5,175 nucleotides of DNA, from assembly GCA_028291285.1 (NCBI GenBank), contig JAQGIJ010000076.1:1-5175 (forward strand), read 5' to 3'. The stretch's first letter is position 1. Each line of letters opens with the position of its first letter. Below, in pieces: positions 1-5,168 of this stretch. Made by a program: the position numbers and the translations under genes. The DNA comes from Phenylobacterium sp. GTDB lineage: Bacteria > Pseudomonadota > Alphaproteobacteria > Caulobacterales > Caulobacteraceae. The notes beneath the pieces were generated by a model. That model searched no databases. It worked only from the letters and a program-made list of their open reading frames with translations, and had not been told where the DNA came from.

Positions 1-65
1 CGCCGGTGATGGTCAACGCCCTGGCGCCCGAGGAGGGCGGCCCCACCCGGACGCAGGCCCGTTAA
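1..65 (+). CDS. C-terminal tail of an unidentified upstream protein (partial)
   Basis: An open frame runs in from the left edge (first full codon at position 3) and ends at TAA 63-65. It encodes about 20 residues ending in PEEGGPTRTQAR. Nineteen of the 20 codons end in G or C, which is the coding bias of the real genes in this window and is the main reason to believe it. The tail is hydrophilic and has no recognisable motif, so no function can be given. The gene would lie on the same strand as tacA, with 111 nt between its stop and the tacA start. It could also be a chance open frame, because only 65 nt are visible. Confidence 0.4.
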   Translation, partial: PVMVNALAPEEGGPTRTQAR

Positions 66-70
66 CGTCT

Positions 71-75
71 GACTC
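71..75. promoter_or_regulatory. GANTC (CcrM-type methylation) site in the tacA leader
   Basis: The sequence is GACTC, 102 nt upstream of the tacA ATG and just after the stop of the upstream frame. In Caulobacterales GANTC is the target of the cell-cycle methyltransferase CcrM, and sites in promoters can recruit GcrA. The motif is seen directly; the regulatory role is inferred from position and from the rarity of GANTC in this window (five sites in all). Confidence 0.35.
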
Positions 76-132
76 AGGTCTCCGAAACCCGACCTTTACC
101 CGTCGCCTGTATCAATTCGCGACATAAGGAGC

Positions 133-150
133 CTCGTCCATCGAGACGAG
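133..150 (+). promoter_or_regulatory. Perfect 6-bp inverted repeat in the tacA leader
   Basis: CTCGTC (133-138) and GACGAG (145-150) are exact reverse complements separated by six bases. They sit between the likely promoter region and the tacA ribosome binding site (AAGGTGG, 160-166). No T-tract follows, so this is not a convincing intrinsic terminator for the upstream gene. It could be a small leader hairpin or a dyad operator for a dimeric regulator. The symmetry is seen; the role is unknown. Confidence 0.3.
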
Positions 151-176
151 CGCCCGATCAAGGTGGGTGTTTTCAG

Positions 177-1661
177 ATGGCCAAGACTGTCCTCGTCGTC
201 GACGACGATCCGACACAACGCCGGCTCATCCAGGCGGTCCTGGAACGCGAGGGCTTCGCGGTCGTGCACGCCGAGAGCGGCGACGATGCGATCAAGCGGC
301 TGATGTCCGGCGTGGCCGCCGACGTCGTGCTGCTGGACCTCGTGATGCCGGGCATGACGGGTCAGGACACCTTGGCCGAAATGCGCGCCCGCGGCTTCAG
401 CCAGCCGGTCATCGTGGTCACCGCCACCGGCGGGATCGAGACCGTCGTCCAGGCCATGCAGGCCGGCGCGGTCGACTTCTTCGTCAAGCCCGCCGCGCCG
501 GAGCGGATCATCGTCTCCATCCGCAACGCGCTCTCCCTGGGCGCGCTGAAGGGCGAGGTCGACCGGCTGAAGAAGCACGCCTCCGGCCGCACCACCTTCG
601 ACGACCTGATCGGCGCCTCGCCGGCCATGACCATGGTCAAGCGCCTGGGCGAGCGGGCGGCGACGTCCGGCATCCCGGTGCTGATCACCGGCGAGAGCGG
701 GGTCGGCAAGGAGGTCATCGCGCGTGCCGTGCACGGTTCCTCGGATCGCGCCGGCAAGCCGTTCGTCGCGGTCAACTGCGGCGCCATTCCCGAGAACCTC
801 GTGGAATCCATCCTTTTCGGCCACGAGAAGGGCAGCTTCACCGGGGCCACGGACAAGCACCTGGGCAAGTTCCAGGAGGCCAACGGCGGCACTCTCTTCC
901 TCGACGAGGTGGGCGAGCTGCCGCTGGACATGCAGGTCAAGCTCCTGCGCGCCCTGCAGGAGAGCGAAATCGATCCGGTCGGCGCCAAGCGCTCGATCAA
1001 GGTCGACGTGCGCATCGTCTCGGCGACCAATCGCGACCTGTCGCAGGCGGTCAAGGAAGGCCGCTTCCGCGAGGACCTGTTCTACCGGCTGAACGTATTC
1101 CCGATCGAGGCGCCGGCGCTGCGCGAGCGCAAGGAGGACGTGCCGGCCCTGGTCGACGCCTTCGTCCGCCGCTTCAACATCGAGGAGGGCAAGTCGGTGG
1201 TCGGCGCCAGCGCCGAGACCATGGCCTTTCTCACCGCCCACGAATGGCCGGGCAACGTGCGCCAGCTGGAGAACGCGGTCTATCGCGCCATCGTCCTGGC
1301 CGACGCGCCCTACCTGCAGCCGCACGACTTCCCGTCGATCTCCGGCGTCGCCGCTCCGCCGCCGGAAGCGGCCGCGCCTACGGCGGTCTTCGCAGCCGCA
1401 CCGGCCGCCGGCGGCTCCGCCGAGGCGCCTGCGCCGGACGCGCCGGTCCGCATCCTCGACGGCCGCGGCCATCTGCGCACGCTGGAGGAGATCGAGCGCG
1501 ACCTGATCCAACTGGCCATCGAGATCTACGCCGGCCACATGAGCGAGGTCGCCCGCCGCCTCGGCATCGGCCGCTCCACCCTCTACCGCAAGGTCCGCGA
1601 ACAGGGTCTGGAAGAGATGGTCAAGGGCGGCGGGGCCGAAGCGTCCGAAGCCGCGGCGTAG
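177..1661 (+). CDS. tacA: Sigma-54-dependent response regulator, TacA-like (NtrC class)
   Basis: Cytoplasmic transcription activator of 494 residues that uses ATP hydrolysis to open promoters held by sigma-54 RNA polymerase. Residues 1-120 are a receiver domain with the acidic pocket D9/D10, phospho-acceptor D54 (in LLDLVMPG), T82 and K104 (FFVKP). The AAA+ domain (about 140-385) has Walker A GESGVGKE (172-179), the sigma-54 contact loop as GSFTGA (219-224, Ser in place of the usual Ala), Walker B FLDE (241-244), sensor I SATNRD (282-287), arginine-finger region R298/R304 and sensor II WPGNVRQLEN (357-366). An Ala/Pro-rich linker (391-424) leads to a Fis-type helix-turn-helix (about 435-475). 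All catalytic residues are intact. The ATG at 177 follows AAGGTGG by 10 nt. In Caulobacter, TacA is the output of the ShkA-ShpA phosphorelay and activates stalk and polarity genes such as staR and spmX. The symbol rests on sequence similarity as remembered and on gapR lying nearby. The protein ends in EAAA, which fits a ClpXP-type C-terminal signal. Another alphaproteobacterial NtrC-family paralogue is the main alternative. Confidence 0.85.
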   Translation: MAKTVLVVDDDPTQRRLIQAVLEREGFAVVHAESGDDAIKRLMSGVAADVVLLDLVMPGMTGQDTLAEMRARGFSQPVIVVTATGGIETVVQAMQAGAVDFFVKPAAPERIIVSIRNALSLGALKGEVDRLKKHASGRTTFDDLIGASPAMTMVKRLGERAATSGIPVLITGESGVGKEVIARAVHGSSDRAGKPFVAVNCGAIPENLVESILFGHEKGSFTGATDKHLGKFQEANGGTLFLDEVGELPLDMQVKLLRALQESEIDPVGAKRSIKVDVRIVSATNRDLSQAVKEGRFREDLFYRLNVFPIEAPALRERKEDVPALVDAFVRRFNIEEGKSVVGASAETMAFLTAHEWPGNVRQLENAVYRAIVLADAPYLQPHDFPSISGVAAPPPEAAAPTAVFAAAPAAGGSAEAPAPDAPVRILDGRGHLRTLEEIERDLIQLAIEIYAGHMSEVARRLGIGRSTLYRKVREQGLEEMVKGGGAEASEAAA

Positions 1662-1674
1662 CGATATCGCCGGC

Positions 1675-1679
1675 GAGTC
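1675..1679. promoter_or_regulatory. GANTC site in the tacA to secreted-protein gap
   Basis: GAGTC lies 14 nt after the tacA stop and about 107 nt upstream of the GTG start of the next gene. It matches the CcrM target and lies in the only non-coding DNA that could hold a promoter for the downstream gene. A regulatory role is inferred from position only. Confidence 0.3.
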
Positions 1680-1775
1680 TCCGTCCCCATCGAGGGAAGG
1701 GCGCCTCCGGTCGCGGCCGATTAACCCATGCGTTCTCGGGTGAGGCCGAGTTGTGCGACGCTGCGGCCTTTGATC

Positions 1776-1780
1776 GGAGG
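1776..1780 (+). promoter_or_regulatory. Ribosome binding site that selects the second of two tandem GTG starts
   Basis: GGAGG at 1776-1780 precedes two adjacent in-frame GTG codons (1783 and 1786). The gap is 2 nt to the first and 5 nt to the second. Only the second falls within usual Shine-Dalgarno spacing, so the start is placed at 1786. The protein differs by a single residue either way. Confidence 0.6.
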
Positions 1781-1785
1781 TTGTG

Positions 1786-3066
1786 GTGCGCAAAGTCGGG
1801 CTTTGGTTTGCGGCGGCCTTCGCGGCGTTCGCCGCGACGCCGGTCTTGGGCCAGCCGGCTCTGAACAGGTGGGCGGCGCATCCGACCGGCGAAGCGATGC
1901 GCGCGGCGCTGTCCGGGACGTGGCCGGAAGGCGCCCGGGTTGCTTTGCGCTGCAAGGCGCGTCCCGACGGCTCGCTGTCCGACTGCGCCGTCGTCGCCGA
2001 GCGACCGGCCGGCCGCGGGCTGGGGCGGGCGCTGCTTGGCCTCGTCCCCGGCTACCGCCTGAAGCCCGAGGACATCCCGCCCGAGGGCGAGGTCACCTTA
2101 ATCGAAAACCGGCTTTCATCCGACACGCCGCCGGACTGGCGGCGCAAGCCCACGCCCGCACAGCTCTACGCCGCCTGGCCGGCTGAGGCATGGTCGCGCG
2201 GGGCGGAAGGGCAGGCGGAGATCAACTGCCTGGTCGCGACCTCCGGCACGCTCTTCGACTGCTTCGTCCTCTCCGAGAGCCCGCCCGGAGCGCAGTTCGG
2301 CGCGGCGGCCATCGCGCTGACGCCGCAGTTCCTGATGTGGCCCGCCAAGCTCCGCGGGCAGCCCGTGGTGAGCGCCGTCACCATACCCATCGGCTTTCGC
2401 TGGCCGCCGGGCCAGCGGCCGGCGACGCCCATACCCACCGGCTGGATGCGCTTGCTGATCCGGCCGTCCGTCTCCTGGGCCGAGGCGCCGACCCTGGCGG
2501 AGGTGGCCGCCGCCTATCCGGCGAAGGCCCGCGCGGCGCGGAGCTCCGGCTTCGTCTCGATCCAGTGCGGCTTCCACCGGGACGGGCGCCTCGATGGCTG
2601 CGACGTCGCCGCCGAGGAGCCGAAGGGGCAGGGCTTCGGCGCGGCGGCGAAGGGGCTCCTGCGCCGCTTCCGCCTCGATCCGGCGCTGGCGGGCGACCAG
2701 CCGGTGAACCGGGCCAGGGTCAACCTGCCGATCTCCTTCAACGCCGAGGCGATCGACCGGGGCGATCCGGGCCGCCCCGTCCTGACCCTCAGGCCCGATC
2801 CGGTGGAGGTGCGTGCGGCCCTGCAGCGCCTGCGCCCGTCCGGTGGCGCCGGCCGCGTCACGCTGAGCTGCCCGGTCGCACAGGGCGGGGCTCTGCAGAC
2901 CTGCCGCGTCGCCGAGGAGGAGCCCGGCGGCCTCCGCCTTGGCGAGGCGGCGCTTTCCCTGCAGGACAGGATCCGTGTCTCCACCTGGACCGACGAGGGC
3001 CTGCCGGTGGTTGGCGGGACGGTGCTGATCCCGGTCAAGTTCGACGCGCCACCGGCGGTGCGCTGA
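1786..3066 (+). CDS. Secreted protein with four TonB-C-like repeats, each with a CX10C pair
   Basis: 426 residues from GTG 1786 (427 from GTG 1783). The N-terminus MRKVGLWFAAAFAAFAATP is a typical signal peptide with likely cleavage near VLG-Q (residues 20-23), so the protein should act in the periplasm. The rest is four degenerate repeats of TonB C-terminal-domain character, at about 33-107, 123-207, 237-319 and 337-421. The shared pattern is a C-x10-C hairpin with a central G, then an E-x-P-x-G element, an (F/L)G-x-A segment and a closing IPI-x-F-like strand; repeats 2 and 3 fit best. The cysteines are C56/C67, C148/C159, C261/C272 and C362/C373, and there are no others. It is not an ordinary TonB: it has a cleavable-looking leader instead of an anchor, no long proline-rich spacer, and several C-domains. 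TonB-C domains bind TonB boxes of outer-membrane receptors, but whether these copies do so is unknown. No family name is recognised. Codon bias, signal peptide and repeats all support this frame over the long antisense frames across it. Confidence 0.8.
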   Translation: MRKVGLWFAAAFAAFAATPVLGQPALNRWAAHPTGEAMRAALSGTWPEGARVALRCKARPDGSLSDCAVVAERPAGRGLGRALLGLVPGYRLKPEDIPPEGEVTLIENRLSSDTPPDWRRKPTPAQLYAAWPAEAWSRGAEGQAEINCLVATSGTLFDCFVLSESPPGAQFGAAAIALTPQFLMWPAKLRGQPVVSAVTIPIGFRWPPGQRPATPIPTGWMRLLIRPSVSWAEAPTLAEVAAAYPAKARAARSSGFVSIQCGFHRDGRLDGCDVAAEEPKGQGFGAAAKGLLRRFRLDPALAGDQPVNRARVNLPISFNAEAIDRGDPGRPVLTLRPDPVEVRAALQRLRPSGGAGRVTLSCPVAQGGALQTCRVAEEEPGGLRLGEAALSLQDRIRVSTWTDEGLPVVGGTVLIPVKFDAPPAVR

Positions 3067-3080
3067 GCTTGCGGCCGCCC

Positions 3081-3085
3081 GAGTC
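3081..3085. promoter_or_regulatory. GANTC site at the convergent gene junction
   Basis: GAGTC lies in the 17-nt gap between two convergent genes and overlaps the stop codon of the minus-strand gene by two bases. It is a CcrM-type motif but is not placed to act as a promoter element for either neighbour. It is listed for completeness of the GANTC distribution. Confidence 0.25.
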
Positions 3086-3392
3086 AGTCCTTCGGCTTGC
3101 GCCTGAAGCCGCGCCGTTGCGGCTGCGCGGGCTTCTCGCCCTTGGCCTTGCCGGCGATCTCCTTGAGCTTGACCCGCTGCAGCGCCGAGAGCGCCTGGCC
3201 GGGGGCGCCCTTCTCGGGGTCGCCGAAGGCGCGGCCGAAGGTCTTCAGCCGGTCCTCGACGGAGCCCAGGAACTCGCCCTCCCATTCGGAGAGCTTGACG
3301 CCGGCGCGCTCGGCCTGACGCCGCGCGCGCTTCAGCGCATTCAGCGCGGACCGCTTGGCCTGCGCCTTTGCGTCGGGAAGCTTGCGCTTCAA
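3084..3392 (-). CDS. Small, highly basic protein translationally coupled to gapR
   Basis: 102 residues, of which 28 are Lys or Arg and 12 Asp or Glu, giving a strongly positive net charge. The N-terminal third (1-33) is a basic, probably helical stretch rich in K/R/A. The middle (about 34-80) is more balanced and holds [24 protein letters not shown] and [15 protein letters not shown], which read like a conserved small domain. The C-terminus (82-102) is a basic, probably disordered tail. There is no signal peptide, membrane segment or cysteine. The start is TTG at 3392-3390, inside the overlap TTGA with the gapR stop, and GGGGAG lies just upstream in the end of gapR. No later in-frame ATG exists. 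The overlap points to one mRNA and coupled translation with gapR. No named function is known to me. Association with nucleic acid or with GapR is an inference from charge and coupling only. Confidence 0.75.
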   Translation of the reverse strand: MKRKLPDAKAQAKRSALNALKRARRQAERAGVKLSEWEGEFLGSVEDRLKTFGRAFGDPEKGAPGQALSALQRVKLKEIAGKAKGEKPAQPQRRGFRRKPKD

Positions 3393-3661
3393 ATCTCCCC
3401 GAGGGCGGAGAGGTAGAGATCGAGGATCGCCTCCTCCTCCAGCCGCTTGGCGCGGTCCTGCTTGCGGATGCGGACGATCTTGCGCAAGATCTTGACGTCA
3501 AAGCCGTTGCCCTTGGCCTCGGCGAAGACTTCCTTGATCTGCTCGGCGATCTCGGCCTTCTCCTGCTCGAGCCGCTCGACGCGCTCGATGATGCTCTTCA
3601 GCTGGGTTTGAGCCGTGCCGTTCAGCACGTCGGCGTGAGGGGCGGCAGCGTCGTCGGCCAT
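3389..3661 (-). CDS. gapR: GapR nucleoid-associated protein (DUF2312/UPF0335)
   Basis: 90 residues, the usual length for this family (about 90). In Caulobacter, GapR is an essential or near-essential nucleoid protein that binds overtwisted, AT-rich DNA ahead of replication and transcription and stimulates gyrase and topoisomerase IV. It works as a tetramer clamped around DNA. Residues 18-50 form a long charged amphipathic helix ([19 protein letters not shown]) that makes the coiled-coil dimer. AKGNGFDVK (49-57) is the family turn signature, IRKQDRAKR (65-73) is the conserved basic segment, and [16 protein letters not shown] closes the C-terminus. ATG at 3661 is preceded by AGAGG (3676-3672) with a 10-nt gap, and the MADDA start matches the Caulobacter protein as I remember it. 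It is divergent from folE and overlaps the downstream basic-protein gene by the TTGA junction. Nothing looks damaged or unusual. Confidence 0.95.
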   Translation of the reverse strand: MADDAAAPHADVLNGTAQTQLKSIIERVERLEQEKAEIAEQIKEVFAEAKGNGFDVKILRKIVRIRKQDRAKRLEEEAILDLYLSALGEI

Positions 3662-3749
3662 GGGTCGGAAGCCTCTATAGCAAAGGTCGTGATAGGGAAG
3701 CGCCGGACCCTAGCCGTGAGCCCGGCCGCTGTCATCCGCACCATGAACC

Positions 3750-3774
3750 TTGACTTGGGCCCGCATGTTGAGAC
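3750..3774 (+). promoter_or_regulatory. Possible housekeeping promoter of folE
   Basis: TTGACTT at 3750-3756 matches the alphaproteobacterial -35 element (TTGAC core). GTTGAGAC at 3767-3774, after a 10-nt gap, is a partial match to the Caulobacter-type -10 (GCTANAWC). Transcription would start around 3780, just upstream of the GGGAGG ribosome binding site at 3785-3790. The -35 is good and the -10 weak, so this is a candidate only. Confidence 0.3.
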
Positions 3775-3795
3775 GGATCGCCGCGGGAGGTTCCG

Positions 3796-4389
3796 ATGCC
3801 AGATGACCTGAAGAGACGTCCGACGCAGGAAGAAGCGGAGGCGGCAGTCCGCACCCTGATCCAATGGGCTGGCGACGACCCGGACCGCGAGGGCCTGCTG
3901 GAGACGCCCAAGCGCGTGGCCAAGGCCTACCGTGAGCTGTTCGCGGGCTACGAGGCCGATCCGCGGGAGTACCTGGAGCGCACCTTCGAGGAGGTCGGCG
4001 GCTACGACGAGCTCGTCGTGCTGCGCGACATCCGGGTGGTGAGTTTCTGCGAGCACCACATGCTGCCGTTCCTCGGCAAGGCGCACGTCGGCTATCTGCC
4101 GTCGAACCGGGTGGTCGGGATCTCCAAGCTGGCCCGGGTGGTCAACGGCTTCGCGCGCCGCCTGCAGATCCAGGAGAAGCTCACCGCCGAGATCGCCGGG
4201 GCGATCCAGGACATCCTCAACCCGAAGGGCGTGGGCGTGGTGGTGGTCTCAGAGCACAGCTGCATGACCATGCGCGGCGTCAACACCCCCGGCTCGCGCC
4301 TCACCACCAGCCACCTCGTCGGCGTCGTCCGCGACGACCCCCGGACCCGCCAGGAGTTCTTCGAGCTCGTGCGCAACGGCCACGGCTGA
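3796..4389 (+). CDS. folE: GTP cyclohydrolase I (FolE, type IA)
   Basis: 197 residues, close to the bacterial norm of about 190-220. It converts GTP to 7,8-dihydroneopterin triphosphate and formate, the first step of folate (tetrahydropterin) synthesis, as a cytoplasmic homodecamer. VVSFCEHHMLPFLGKAHVGY (81-100) is the first family signature: C85 and H88 are zinc ligands and H87 corresponds to a catalytic histidine. SKLARVVNGFARRLQIQEKL (110-129) is the second signature. SEHSCMTMRG (152-161) supplies the third zinc ligand C156 and the conserved H154. All three zinc ligands are present, so this is the zinc-dependent IA form rather than the IB form. ATG 3796 follows GGGAGG by 5 nt, and an in-frame TGA at 3769-3771 rules out an upstream start. 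It is divergent from gapR and convergent with the HAD gene, with 29 nt between stops, so it is probably transcribed alone. No folate-pathway neighbour is visible. Confidence 0.97.
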   Translation: MPDDLKRRPTQEEAEAAVRTLIQWAGDDPDREGLLETPKRVAKAYRELFAGYEADPREYLERTFEEVGGYDELVVLRDIRVVSFCEHHMLPFLGKAHVGYLPSNRVVGISKLARVVNGFARRLQIQEKLTAEIAGAIQDILNPKGVGVVVVSEHSCMTMRGVNTPGSRLTTSHLVGVVRDDPRTRQEFFELVRNGHG

Positions 4390-4418
4390 CGTCCCTCTCC
4401 CAGCAAGCGGGGCGAGCG

Positions 4419-5021
4419 CTACAGCAGCCCGCGCGCCTCGAGCGCCGGCCTGAGCGCCGCGGGGTCGGTGAAGTGGTGGGTGTCGAAGCCCAGCACCGCA
4501 GCGCCTTTGATGTTGGCGGCGCTGTCGTCGATGAACAGGAAGTCGCCCGGCGCATGGCCGAACCGGGCGCAGGCCGCGCGGTAGATGGCCGGGTCGGGCT
4601 TCAGCAGCCGCAGCTCGGCGGAGATCAGCACGCCGCCGAGCCGCGCGAAGGCCGGGCTCATGGCGAGGATTCCGTCGATCACCTCATGGCTCATGTTGGA
4701 AAGCGCGAACTGGGGTGTGCCGCGGGCGGCCAGCGCCTCGATCGCCGCCTCGGTCTGCGGGATCACGCCGGAGAACATCTCCCACCACCGCTGCTCCCAG
4801 GCGGCGATGTGCGGGGCGTGCTCAGGGAACTGCGCGAGCAAGGGCGCGCGGTTCTCCGCGAAGGTCACGCCGAGGTCGTGCCGGACGTGCCAATCCATGG
4901 TGCAGACGCGCGCGAGAAAATCGTCGCGCGCGGCGGGATCGGGGAAGATCTTGGAATAGAGAGTGCGCGGGTCCCAGCGCACCATGACGTTGCCGATGTC
5001 CCAGAGAACCGCCTTGGGCAT
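4419..5021 (-). CDS. HAD superfamily hydrolase (subfamily IA, probable phosphatase)
   Basis: 200 residues, a full-length single-domain HAD protein with a small helical cap (about 15-88). Motif I is VLWDIGNVMV (5-14) with nucleophile D8; the usual second Asp two residues on is Gly (G10), as in FDLGNV-type members such as YihX. Motif II is ALSNMS (106-111, S108). Motif III is LKPDPAIY (140-147, K141). Motif IV is FLFIDDSAANI (161-171, D165/D166), which binds Mg. WEQRWWEMFSGVIP (75-88) matches the end of the cap in this subfamily. The substrate cannot be read from sequence; a sugar phosphate or another small phosphoester is typical, and some relatives are annotated as haloacid dehalogenase-like. 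ATG 5021 is the only possible start, since the next codons upstream include no start and reach the rpmJ stop, in the same frame. The only purine-rich element, GGAG, abuts the ATG with no spacer, so initiation may depend on coupling to rpmJ 21 nt upstream or may not need a Shine-Dalgarno. Confidence 0.9.
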   Translation of the reverse strand: MPKAVLWDIGNVMVRWDPRTLYSKIFPDPAARDDFLARVCTMDWHVRHDLGVTFAENRAPLLAQFPEHAPHIAAWEQRWWEMFSGVIPQTEAAIEALAARGTPQFALSNMSHEVIDGILAMSPAFARLGGVLISAELRLLKPDPAIYRAACARFGHAPGDFLFIDDSAANIKGAAVLGFDTHHFTDPAALRPALEARGLL

Positions 5022-5042
5022 CTCCGGAGCGCGGCGCGCGCC

Positions 5043-5168
5043 TCAGCCCTGCTTGGCTTTGAAGCGCGGGTTGGTCTTGTTGATGATGTACACCCGGCCC
5101 TTGCGGCGCACGAGCTTGCAGTCGCGGTGACGCGTCTTGAGCGACTTGAGCGAGCTTCTGACCTTCAT
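5043..5168 (-). CDS. rpmJ: 50S ribosomal protein L36, zinc-ligand-poor form
   Basis: 41 residues starting [16 protein letters not shown] and ending [12 protein letters not shown], which is diagnostic of alphaproteobacterial L36. L36 is the smallest large-subunit protein and binds 23S rRNA near the peptidyl transferase side of the subunit. The classical zinc-binding L36 has a CX2C...C...H set. Here the first and third cysteines and the histidine are replaced, and only C17 (in RDCKLVRR) remains, aligning with the second ligand. It should therefore not bind zinc and be of the C-minus type. ATG is at 5168-5166. Only 7 nt upstream are visible, so promoter and ribosome binding site cannot be judged. 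The HAD gene follows after 21 nt in the same frame. Confidence 0.95.
   Translation of the reverse strand: MKVRSSLKSLKTRHRDCKLVRRKGRVYIINKTNPRFKAKQG

Noticed and set aside
62..66. TTAAC as a CtrA half-site upstream of tacA
   Set aside because: No second TTAA follows at 7-nt spacing, and it overlaps the stop codon of the upstream frame; a single half-site is too weak to call.
1654..1672. Stem CGGCG/CGCCG around the tacA stop, including the palindrome GCGATATCGC, as a terminator
   Set aside because: Short stem, 9-nt loop and no T-tract; not a convincing intrinsic terminator.
1721..1729. TTAACCCAT resembling the CtrA half-site TTAACCAT upstream of the secreted-protein gene
   Set aside because: It has one extra base relative to the half-site and no partner repeat; suggestive only.
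96..1955. Long minus-strand open frame (619 codons) antisense to tacA
   Set aside because: It is a shadow typical of high-GC DNA: the product is rich in R/G/A/D/H low-complexity sequence with no domain, while the plus strand encodes a complete regulator.
3071..3078. GCGGCCGC palindrome between the convergent genes as a bidirectional terminator
   Set aside because: Eight-base palindrome with no loop and no flanking T or A tracts; expected by chance in such GC-rich DNA.
2190..3416. Plus-strand frame (408 codons) in another phase of the secreted-protein gene
   Set aside because: Arg/Gly/Pro-rich translation typical of an out-of-frame reading; the 1786 frame has the signal peptide and regular repeats.
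2116..3501. Long minus-strand frame (461 codons) across the secreted-protein gene and gapR operon
   Set aside because: It overlaps three better-supported genes, has no recognisable motif and has compositionally biased translation; the genes kept have motifs, signal peptide or family matches.
3674..3681. GCTATAGA (minus strand) as the -10 box of gapR
   Set aside because: It overlaps the AGAGG ribosome binding site and would give a leader of only a few bases; no -35 element is seen at proper spacing.
3743..3811. Short upstream frame starting at ATG 3743 and overlapping the folE start
   Set aside because: It has 22 codons and no clear ribosome binding site, and it lies across the likely promoter; a leader peptide cannot be supported.
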